A stretch of DNA of 9,496 nucleotides from Candidatus Eiseniibacteriota bacterium (GTDB lineage Bacteria > Arandabacterota > Arandabacteria > Arandabacterales > Arandabacteraceae). The notes beneath the pieces are model-generated. The model was not told where the DNA came from. It searched no databases and was given only the letters and a program-made list of their open reading frames with translations. The stretch's first letter is position 1; each line of letters opens with the position of its first letter. Shown here one piece after another: positions 1 through 5,848 of this stretch. A program made the position numbers and the translations under genes. The stretch lies in the NCBI GenBank assembly GCA_030592245.1, contig JAUVJV010000051.1, positions 1-9,496 on the forward strand, written 5' to 3'.

Positions 1-33
1 AATCCCTATATGCTGGTGGAGATTCGCAAGTGA
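1..33 (+). CDS. Possible C-terminal end of an upstream gene (partial)
   Basis: Frame 1 reads NPYMLVEIRK and then TGA. The short hydrophobic strand followed by a charged end looks like an ordinary protein C-terminus, and the gene would run in the same direction as the cysteine-cluster gene at 207. Ten codons are too few to identify a product. Frame 2 is also open, from base 2 to 133, so the assignment rests only on how natural the peptide looks. The function is unknown. Confidence 0.3.
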   Translation, partial: NPYMLVEIRK

Positions 34-40
34 GATAAGC

Positions 41-110
41 CTGCGCGGGAGTATGGCGTCGGGAGAGCACGCCGCGCATGAGAAAGATGCTGCGCTTCTC
101 CCGGGAGTAT
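41..110. repeat. Imperfect direct repeat enclosing a stem-loop
   Basis: CTGCGC followed by GGGAGTAT occurs at 41-54. The same two blocks recur at 90-95 and 103-110, this time separated by TTCTCCC (96-102). Between the copies, GGGAGA (61-66) can pair with TCTCCC (97-102), and GCAT (76-79) can pair with ATGC (87-90) around a short purine-rich loop. This gives a long imperfect hairpin. No T-run follows, so it is not a classic terminator. It lies in the leader upstream of the cysteine-cluster gene. Confidence 0.35.
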
Positions 111-136
111 TGACAAGCGTGTCCTGGCGCTAGTAA
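110..136 (+). promoter_or_regulatory. Weak candidate promoter for the YkgJ-family gene
   Basis: A perfect TTGACA -35 hexamer lies at 110-115. The only -10-like hexamer at workable spacing is TAGTAA at 131-136 (15-bp spacer, 3 of 6 matches to TATAAT). The good -35 makes it worth listing, but the poor -10 and short spacer keep confidence low. A start near base 143 would leave a leader of about 60 nucleotides before the GTG at 207. Confidence 0.25.
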
Positions 137-206
137 CCATATGTCTGGCAGTGCTTGATACCATAAGAGCGAGCCATCGTGAACAGCCTGCAAGGGAGGA
201 CCATCC

Positions 207-572
207 GTGAGGAAGCGAGCGGTTGCCAATAAGGACTGCAGCGCGTGTCCCGCGCTGTGTTGCAAGAACCTGTCGGTCAGGATATGCAAGCCCGAGAACC
301 GGACAGAGGTAAATGATCTTAAGTGGCAACTGCGCTTCGACACTGTCAGTGTCTATATCCGCAGCAACAGGTGGTACCAGCACGTCGAAGGGCGCTGCAT
401 GTATCTTTCCGATGACGATATGTGCACGATCTATGCAGACCGGCCGAACACCTGCCGCCGGCACAACCCGCCCGACTGTGAGTTTTTCGGGGACTTCTAC
501 GATGTGATGATAAGGACGCCTGAAGAGCTCGATGCCTATCTCGAAAGCAAGAAGAGGAAGCGTCGCCGCTAG
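207..572 (+). CDS. YkgJ-family cysteine-cluster protein
   Basis: This is a small cytosolic protein of 121 residues. It opens with C11-x2-C14-x3-C18-C19, the CxxCxxxCC signature of the YkgJ family (putative zinc- or iron-chelating domain). Further cysteines sit at C27, C64, C73, C83 and C91. The CMYLSDDDMC stretch and the RPNTCRRHNPPDC stretch (about 79-91) are the other conserved blocks of that family. The length is normal for single-domain members. The C-terminus is strongly basic (KKRKRRR), which could suggest nucleic-acid or ribosome contact, but that is inference. The start is GTG, supported by GGGAGGA at 194-200 six bases upstream. The biochemical role of the family is poorly defined; metal or Fe-S binding is expected from the cysteines. 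It converges on the protease gene and has no clear operon partner. Confidence 0.88.
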   Translation: MRKRAVANKDCSACPALCCKNLSVRICKPENRTEVNDLKWQLRFDTVSVYIRSNRWYQHVEGRCMYLSDDDMCTIYADRPNTCRRHNPPDCEFFGDFYDVMIRTPEELDAYLESKKRKRRR

Positions 573-633
573 GGGGCATTCGAGACTTTTGCAGATGGGA
601 CGTACCAGACAGACGGCTCAGGCTCTCAAACGT

Positions 634-702
634 CTTCCGGCCCGCCCCGTGATACTGCAGAGCAGGCCGGAAGTATCATCATTCAAGCTATCCTGGCAGG
701 AT
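634..702. terminator. Inverted repeats in the convergent intergenic region
   Basis: Between the converging cysteine-cluster and protease genes, CTTCCGGCC (634-642) is perfectly complementary to GGCCGGAAG (665-673) across a 22-base loop. GATACT (651-656) and AGTATC (672-677) form an alternative, mutually exclusive pairing. A small hairpin follows, ATCCT-GGC-AGGAT at 690-702. Position and symmetry fit a bidirectional transcription end. Neither strand has the T-run of a strong intrinsic terminator, so function is uncertain. Confidence 0.4.
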
Positions 703-714
703 CCTCTGCCCCAG

Positions 715-2367
715 CTAGTTGACCATGAGCACCCGCTTGGTCTCGACCTGCCGGCCTGAGCTCGCGCGCATGAAGTATACGCCGCTCGCCAGCCTGGATC
801 CCTGGTGGTTACGGCCGTTCCATACAGCTTCAACCCAACCCGGACCCGAAACATAGCCGTCAATCCTGTGGGCGAGCCTGCCGGAAACATCATAGACCTC
901 AATACTGTAAGGTCCCGCAGTATGCGCCATGAACCTGGCAGTGGTCTGGACGCCGAACGGATTCGGCGCCGCGGACAGCTCGAGACCGGCCGGGGCGCTC
1001 CCATCGGCATATGGGGCACCTGCGCCGTCACCGTAGTAAGCCATCATTGTATATCTCTGAACGTCTAAGCCCGTACCCTCTTTCCGGTAGATCTTGATCT
1101 GGTAGTCTCCAACCGCAGGGACAATGTAGTTTAAGATCTCGGTCTCACCTATTCCGGCGGACGTTGCGCTTGCCAGGAGAGTGGTGCCCGCGGCGTCGTA
1201 CAGCTCGATATCGATGTCGGATATGGAGTCGGTGGAGACAGAGCTCGACGATCCGCCCTCATTGCCGAGCATATAGGTCGAACCCACGGGATCGGTCTCT
1301 ATGGTGATATTGGTTGCGGTCAGGGTAACCAGGTACCAGTCGATATCGGAAGTGCCCCTGTCGATGGAGAGGTTTTCCACCACCATGGTGTCGACGACGG
1401 CACCCAGGATGGACGGATCGGAATTGGTGTCATTGTTCTCATAGGGATCGCCGTAATTCCTCATCCCTCCGCGGATGTCGTCGTCCTGAGGCCCGACAAA
1501 GCTAGCGCCGCCGCAAGCGTAGGCTTCCATCAGCTTGGTGCAATCGGTCGGGATGACGTGGCCCAGGCCTATCCCGTGGCCGTGCTCGTGGCACACCACG
1601 TTCTTGAGATTGGCATAGTTATAGATGGGGTTACTGTAGAAGGCGACGTCGTCGGTATCCAGAACCATGTCGCCGCCATTGGGATAGTAGTTGTAGCCAA
1701 GCACATTGCTGGGACCGTCTATTGACCGGCCACCGATCCTGACGTCCCCACGAGAGCCCAGCGACCCGGTGTTGTTGGGCATATTAGCCCCGTCGTCCGA
1801 GACCTCGATGTAGGTTATGCCGATAACTGCGTTCCAGCGGTCGAAGGAATTCCGGATCTTGTTCATCCAGTTGGTGTTACCCCAGGCTGCGGTGAATACC
1901 GCATGGAGATCGCATGAACCGCCATCGGCCCAGGTGCCATCCGGTACGAAACCCCAGGTGATGGTAATGGGATCGCCGAGGCTACCCGTCGCTCCGTCGG
2001 TTGCTGTGTAGCTCCACCGGGCCTGCCGGTTATAACCCAGGAGTCCAGTGGTGCCCAAATAGGTGGGAAGCTCGCGGAGTATCCTCTCGGCGTCCTCGGG
2101 ATCGGTATCCGGATGCAGGCAAACATCTATTCCGCCGCAGCTTTGGTGGTCCGGATGCGGAGCCTGCACGGCAAGCCCGCGCAGGGTGACCTCGCGCACG
2201 ATACTGTCGAAGGGGTCCTGAGAGTTCAGGAGGTCCTCCACGGCAGATGAGGCGCGCTCCATCTTTACGGGAGCCCCGGGCCACAAAATGGCGAGGAACA
2301 GGGGAATAAGCACAAGTAAGGAGCCGGCAAACGAAAGTGAAAGCGAGCGGTGTCGAAGCAGGTTCAT
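715..2367 (-). CDS. Secreted matrixin-type zinc metalloprotease with FlgD-Ig/T9SS-like tail
   Basis: This 550-residue exported endopeptidase has a basic N-terminus and a hydrophobic segment at about 11-30, fitting a signal peptide or anchor. The catalytic metzincin domain spans about 133-305. It starts with an ITITWGFVPDG strand and contains HEHGHGIGLGH at 260-270, which matches HExxHxxGxxH: three zinc-binding His (260, 264, 270) and the general-base Glu261. Met280 in KLMEAY is a good Met-turn. The GDVRIGG and GYNYYPNGGDM blocks ahead of the zinc site are typical of matrixins. Residues about 308-445 resemble a bacterial pre-peptidase C-terminal (PPC) beta domain. Residues about 463-550 form the sorting-like tail (NPF at 469-471, YDVSGR at 492-497, GVYF at 529-532). 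The ATG has AGGAGG at 2376-2381, eight bases upstream. I see no PRCGxPD cysteine switch; C77 and C83 are the only N-terminal cysteines. The substrate is unknown. Confidence 0.9.
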   Translation of the reverse strand: MNLLRHRSLSLSFAGSLLVLIPLFLAILWPGAPVKMERASSAVEDLLNSQDPFDSIVREVTLRGLAVQAPHPDHQSCGGIDVCLHPDTDPEDAERILRELPTYLGTTGLLGYNRQARWSYTATDGATGSLGDPITITWGFVPDGTWADGGSCDLHAVFTAAWGNTNWMNKIRNSFDRWNAVIGITYIEVSDDGANMPNNTGSLGSRGDVRIGGRSIDGPSNVLGYNYYPNGGDMVLDTDDVAFYSNPIYNYANLKNVVCHEHGHGIGLGHVIPTDCTKLMEAYACGGASFVGPQDDDIRGGMRNYGDPYENNDTNSDPSILGAVVDTMVVENLSIDRGTSDIDWYLVTLTATNITIETDPVGSTYMLGNEGGSSSSVSTDSISDIDIELYDAAGTTLLASATSAGIGETEILNYIVPAVGDYQIKIYRKEGTGLDVQRYTMMAYYGDGAGAPYADGSAPAGLELSAAPNPFGVQTTARFMAHTAGPYSIEVYDVSGRLAHRIDGYVSGPGWVEAVWNGRNHQGSRLASGVYFMRASSGRQVETKRVLMVN

Positions 2368-2373
2368 GCCTTT

Positions 2374-2382
2374 TTCCTCCTC
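2374..2382 (-). promoter_or_regulatory. Ribosome-binding site of the metalloprotease
   Basis: On the minus strand AGGAGG (2376-2381, within a purine-rich run) lies eight bases before the ATG at 2367. It fixes the start and the N-terminal hydrophobic segment. Confidence 0.75.
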
Positions 2383-2452
2383 TGGCCAACTAGTCCACTA
2401 TAAGGGTAATGCGGGTCCCAGGGAGCGACCCCTAGAATCCCACACCTCATCC

Positions 2453-2481
2453 ATTATAGCATATGGAATAAGGCTTGTCCA
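2453..2481 (-). promoter_or_regulatory. Sigma70-like promoter of the metalloprotease
   Basis: Read on the minus strand, TGGACA at 2476-2481 (5 of 6 matches to TTGACA) is followed by a 17-bp spacer and a perfect TATAAT at 2453-2458. Transcription would start near 2446, giving a leader of about 79 nucleotides before the ATG at 2367. The element lies in the 148-bp gap between the TPR stretch and the protease. The protease is therefore probably transcribed independently of the glycosidase upstream. A small GGGTC/GACCC hairpin (2413-2417/2427-2431) falls in the leader. Confidence 0.6.
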
Positions 2482-2515
2482 TTACTCGTTTGCCGGGAGG
2501 TTCTTCAAGGGGGCT

Positions 2516-2794
2516 CTATTGGATGAGCCTGTCAAACTCCAGGTCGCCGCGCAGGTTCTCGAGATCATCATCTCCGAAAGCCTGGTACTTGAGTTTAGGG
2601 CTCAAGGCCACGGCCCCGGCCAGGGCTTCCAGGGCGGCCGCCCGCTTGCCGGCGGCGAGCCGGATAATGGCAAGATCATAGAGCACCTCGGCGTTCTCGG
2701 GTGCTAGCCTCGCCGTGTGTTCCATATAGGGGAGGGCCTCATCGTGCTGGTCCCGGGTGAAGAGGGTCCAGGCCTCGTTCCAGGTGTAGTTCAC
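2516..2794 (-). CDS. Short TPR-repeat protein or gene remnant
   Basis: From the GTG at 2794 this frame encodes about 92 residues, starting VNYTWNEAW. It has two helix pairs of TPR character: NEAWTLFTRDQHDEALPYME, then a second built on AEVLYDLAIIRLAAGKRAAA. The end, FGDDDLENLRGDLEFDRLIQ, is the type of capping segment found at the C-terminus of many TPR proteins, including the kinase at 5849 in this window (RADSRYQKLIEG). The frame stays open back to 2938, but that part overlaps the coding end of the glycosidase and does not look like protein. No ribosome-binding site precedes any start after 2830. Reinitiation after the glycosidase stop, 35 bases away, is possible. A decayed C-terminus of a once longer TPR gene fits equally well. 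Confidence 0.45.
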   Translation of the reverse strand: MNYTWNEAWTLFTRDQHDEALPYMEHTARLAPENAEVLYDLAIIRLAAGKRAAALEALAGAVALSPKLKYQAFGDDDLENLRGDLEFDRLIQ

Positions 2795-2829
2795 CTGGGC
2801 GATGTCAAGCAGCCGGCTCGATGGTGAGC

Positions 2830-5712
2830 CTACTTGATCAGCACCACGCGCCTGACCTCGGTATGTGGACCCGAGGACACTCTGATAAAGTAGATCCCGG
2901 GAGAAACCCCGGCACCTGTCCGGTCTCTTCCGTCCCACTTGACGGTTCCCGAGCTTCTTCCCCTCATCGCGGGGGTGAGCGACGCGACGGTCCTGCCCCG
3001 GATGTCATGAATCACAAGGGAAGCTCCGCCGCCGGTCGGAAGGGCGAAGTGGATCGCAGTGGTTTCCCTGAAGGGGTTGGGGCCTACAGTGAGCAGCCGG
3101 TTCGCCGTCTCATCGGTGATTCCACTGGTTGTGAGCGGGAAGAGTACGTACTCATCCTCTTCGACATTGCCGTTTCCATCGCCCGCGGGCGCCTGGTCCT
3201 GTAGCGCGCCTGCGTCGGGGGAGGCATAACCCGCCACAGCTACATAGACCTGAGCGGGAAGAGGGCTTCCCAGGTAGGTTTCCAGCTTGACAATACCCTC
3301 AAGATAGGCGCCCGAGGCGCAGTCGGTATCGGCGGTAATCACGGTCTCCAGGCCGTCGAACCAGCCGCACCAGTTATTGGTGTCCTCATTGCCCATATAA
3401 AGCACCCTGCCGGCGACCGTACCGGCCTTGGCCCAGGGCGAGGCCACGGGTGTGGCGAGGTCCTCTCCCACCAATATGAAGTGATCCTCATTCGAGGTCT
3501 GGCCAACACCCTCCGCGGCCAGGTAGAGATACTCACCGTCCCAGTCGGCATAGAGGTTAAAACCACCGCTTGACGCCACAAGTGTGGCCGTGCTATCGAG
3601 CGAGCCGTCCATCACGTGGGATGGGCTGCCTGAGGATGGGCCAACCCATACATGCTGGACAGGACTCCGCTTGATATTTCCGAGCGAGTCCTCGGCTTCA
3701 ACATAGTAGTCGAGCAGCAGCTCGGAGATTCCCGATACCTGGACATAGTATTCGTCGGCGATATAGTCTGGCAGCACCGAGAAATCGATGCCGGGATCAT
3801 TGAAGAAGTTGCCTTTGGGAAAATCCCGGTAGTTCATGGAGAGAGTCTGCCATGTGCCCACGTCCGCCCCGCCGGCGTAGGTCTCATTATGATCACTGGA
3901 TGTTGAGTTGACGCCGTCGGCATCGATGCGGTACTTGAGTTCCACGCGCGCAAGGCCGGATACATCGTAAGCGAAGGTCCATACATAGAAATCACTGGGC
4001 ATGTCCGCGCCTGCTCCGCCCGGATAGCCCCACAGGGCGCCGCCGCCCTTGCCTCCCGGGTTCCACGGGAGCCGCTGGGGAAGCCAGATGGTTAGGGCAA
4101 CGTTGTCACCACCGCCGGCAATGACCGGATCCGCATACAGGATTGCCGCATTCACGGCCAGGGTCGGCTTTATCTCCATGTCCAGCGAAGTGCCATAATA
4201 CATGTAGCCGCTCTCATAGCCTGAGAGCAGGTGGTGCCAGGCCTTCTCCACGGGGCCGGCGCCGGTGGTGGGATCGAAGATCCTCATTGGGTCGGGTTCG
4301 GCCCCGCTTACGGCCTCGGCGGTTTCCACGCGGTTCTGCGCTGCCGTCAAGACGGCCCAGTTCCGCTCATCCTCGGCCCATCCTCCGGGGATATCGAAAT
4401 CGCCATACTCATTTACGAGCGGCCAGTTCCAGTTGATGAACTGGGGGGATCCGAAGTCGCCGTCCGCATTTACCCATCCGCCATCCTCGACATGAGTGAT
4501 GTCGGCGGGATCCACCGGGTGGTCCGCCAGGTACTCGGCGACCGTGGTCGGCTCATAACCCTGTGCTGCCGCCTGGTGGGAGAAGCCGGTTACATTCTCA
4601 TTGTAGTAAGAGTAACCGCCCGACCAGGCATTGTCGCCATCGTGGGCCAGGAGGATCAGCATGGGATATGTCGGGTCATTGTAGGAAGCGATGGCGTCTA
4701 TCTCGCCGGTGCCGTAGGTGCCATAGCCCTCGTTCCAGCTCATCGCATTGGCCGCCGGCACCACTATAATGGAGTGCGCCTCGCCCGTGGCCGGGTCCAC
4801 ATACCGGGCGTAGTGAGGCCTGTAGCCGTAGGGCGGTGGGGTCTTGACCGTGACCCCCCGGCTTATGGAGGTGGTCTCGTAGTAACCCTGCGCCGGGTTG
4901 ACCTGGTCGGCCCTGTTGGGCGGATCGCAGTTATCCTCATGAGCTACATATGGATAATCCTCGCATGCCCGGGAGATGTGGACATCCGCGACGATCACCC
5001 ACTCAAGGCCCATCTCGGCAAGAACCGGGATCATGCGCTCGGAGAAACAGGTCTCGGCGGGGAAGTAGCCCTTCGAGAAGTTGGTATCTCCCCAGGCGAC
5101 CTCATACGCCGCCCTGGCAACCTGGATATCCCTGCGGAGAGCATTTTCATCCATCAGGGGTCCGACCGGGTGATGCGCGGCAACCAGGCACTGGTCCAGC
5201 CGGGAGCGCCCGCCCGAGGTGGTCCACGATCTCGCGGTCCGGTAATCACTGTACCAGTTGGATGCGTAACGTCCCCCGTTCCAGCCATTATCCCCGAGGC
5301 TCTTGACATTCTCGATAAGAGCGGAGGCGAAGCTTATCTGGGCGCCCGCATCCGGAAGATCCAGGATCATGCTGACCGCGGTCCTTGGATAATCCTGGTA
5401 GTCATGGACACGGTCATCCTTGTTGAAGATCTCAAAGACATCATTCTCACTGTGCCCGAGCGTGATGGTCTCATAAGCCATCTCGTAGCGCGACGGAGAC
5501 CAGGTGCTCTGGTCAGGCCAGTAAATCGGCTGGTGCATATGCCAGAGGTAGGTGGTGTGAACAGGGGCCGCAATAGGGCCCGTCACCGTTGCCGGGAGAG
5601 CCATGATAATGATGCAGACGGTCAGGATGCACGTGAGTCTGATTCGCCCGGGGCCGCTGATCCAGATATGGGCTCGTGTCGATTCCATCAACCTGTTTAT
5701 AATATCCCGCAT
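2830..5712 (-). CDS. Secreted GH57-family glycoside hydrolase with C-terminal sorting tail
   Basis: This 960-residue exported enzyme probably acts on alpha-glucans, the usual GH57 substrates (amylopullulanase, alpha-amylase, 4-alpha-glucanotransferase). Residues 23-49 form a signal peptide (RIRLTCILTVCIIIMALPA). The catalytic domain follows with LWHMHQPIYW at 56-65, the conserved HQP region 1. FPAETCFSE (217-225) fits the nucleophile region, with Glu220 the likely nucleophile. LLAHDGDNAW (354-363) fits the acid/base region, with Asp358 the likely residue. An Ig-like beta region covers about 575-690. A DOMON-like or carbohydrate-binding beta module opening HVMDGSLDSTAT covers about 699-860. 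The FlgD-Ig/T9SS-like tail covers about 872-960 (NPF at 879-881, HDIRGR at 902-907, GIYF at 939-942). AGAGGG at 5718-5723 sits five bases before the ATG; Met9 is an alternative start. Exact substrate and linkage cannot be read from sequence. Confidence 0.88.
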   Translation of the reverse strand: MRDIINRLMESTRAHIWISGPGRIRLTCILTVCIIIMALPATVTGPIAAPVHTTYLWHMHQPIYWPDQSTWSPSRYEMAYETITLGHSENDVFEIFNKDDRVHDYQDYPRTAVSMILDLPDAGAQISFASALIENVKSLGDNGWNGGRYASNWYSDYRTARSWTTSGGRSRLDQCLVAAHHPVGPLMDENALRRDIQVARAAYEVAWGDTNFSKGYFPAETCFSERMIPVLAEMGLEWVIVADVHISRACEDYPYVAHEDNCDPPNRADQVNPAQGYYETTSISRGVTVKTPPPYGYRPHYARYVDPATGEAHSIIVVPAANAMSWNEGYGTYGTGEIDAIASYNDPTYPMLILLAHDGDNAWSGGYSYYNENVTGFSHQAAAQGYEPTTVAEYLADHPVDPADITHVEDGGWVNADGDFGSPQFINWNWPLVNEYGDFDIPGGWAEDERNWAVLTAAQNRVETAEAVSGAEPDPMRIFDPTTGAGPVEKAWHHLLSGYESGYMYYGTSLDMEIKPTLAVNAAILYADPVIAGGGDNVALTIWLPQRLPWNPGGKGGGALWGYPGGAGADMPSDFYVWTFAYDVSGLARVELKYRIDADGVNSTSSDHNETYAGGADVGTWQTLSMNYRDFPKGNFFNDPGIDFSVLPDYIADEYYVQVSGISELLLDYYVEAEDSLGNIKRSPVQHVWVGPSSGSPSHVMDGSLDSTATLVASSGGFNLYADWDGEYLYLAAEGVGQTSNEDHFILVGEDLATPVASPWAKAGTVAGRVLYMGNEDTNNWCGWFDGLETVITADTDCASGAYLEGIVKLETYLGSPLPAQVYVAVAGYASPDAGALQDQAPAGDGNGNVEEDEYVLFPLTTSGITDETANRLLTVGPNPFRETTAIHFALPTGGGASLVIHDIRGRTVASLTPAMRGRSSGTVKWDGRDRTGAGVSPGIYFIRVSSGPHTEVRRVVLIK

Positions 5713-5732
5713 TTCTTCCCTCTTGCTTGTAG

Positions 5733-5767
5733 TTGCGCCTGCGGCATGAGGAGCTGCCGCGCCGCAA
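5733..5767 (-). promoter_or_regulatory. Stem-loop in the glycosidase mRNA leader
   Basis: TTGCG (5733-5737) pairs with CGCAA (5763-5767), and GCGGCA (5741-5746) pairs with TGCCGC (5755-5760). This makes 11 base pairs with a 3x2 internal loop and an eight-base apical loop. On the minus strand the structure ends about 10 bases upstream of the AGAGGG ribosome-binding site of the glycosidase. No T-run follows on that strand, so a leader role (mRNA stability or translation control) is more likely than termination. Function is inferred. Confidence 0.4.
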
Positions 5768-5819
5768 AACCCCTGGAATGCCGATGTTTACTGGCTTTGA
5801 TCTGTTTCCTTCCTATTTA

Positions 5820-5848
5820 ACTTTACCACATCTTGAGGTGTAGTTCAA
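5820..5848 (-). promoter_or_regulatory. Weak candidate promoter of the glycosidase
   Basis: On the minus strand TTGAAC (5843-5848, 4 of 6) and TAAAGT (5820-5825, 4 of 6) are separated by exactly 17 bp. The predicted leader would be about 100 nucleotides and would include the stem-loop at 5733-5767. The element overlaps the ribosome-binding site of the divergent kinase gene. Only the spacing is good, so this is tentative. I see no convincing plus-strand promoter for the kinase in the same gap. Confidence 0.25.
5835..5840 (+). promoter_or_regulatory. Ribosome-binding site of the kinase gene
   Basis: GAGGTG lies eight bases before the ATG at 5849 and supports the long form of the kinase. A second purine run, AGAGGAG at 5903-5909, is 17 bases before Met27 (5927), which is too far for an efficient site. 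Confidence 0.6.

Noticed and set aside
6..464. A 152-codon minus-strand frame overlapping the cysteine-cluster gene.
   Set aside because: The plus-strand gene carries the CxxCxxxCC motif and a ribosome-binding site; the opposite frame shows neither.
2795..2938. Upstream extension of the TPR frame to the ATG at 2938.
   Set aside because: It overlaps 109 bases of the glycosidase sorting tail, and the translated segment does not look like protein.
4231..5820. A 529-codon open frame on the plus strand antisense to the glycosidase.
   Set aside because: It lies opposite a well-supported GH57 gene with conserved motifs. The translation is low-complexity and rich in Gly, Arg and Val with no domain pattern; long antisense frames are usual in GC-rich coding DNA.
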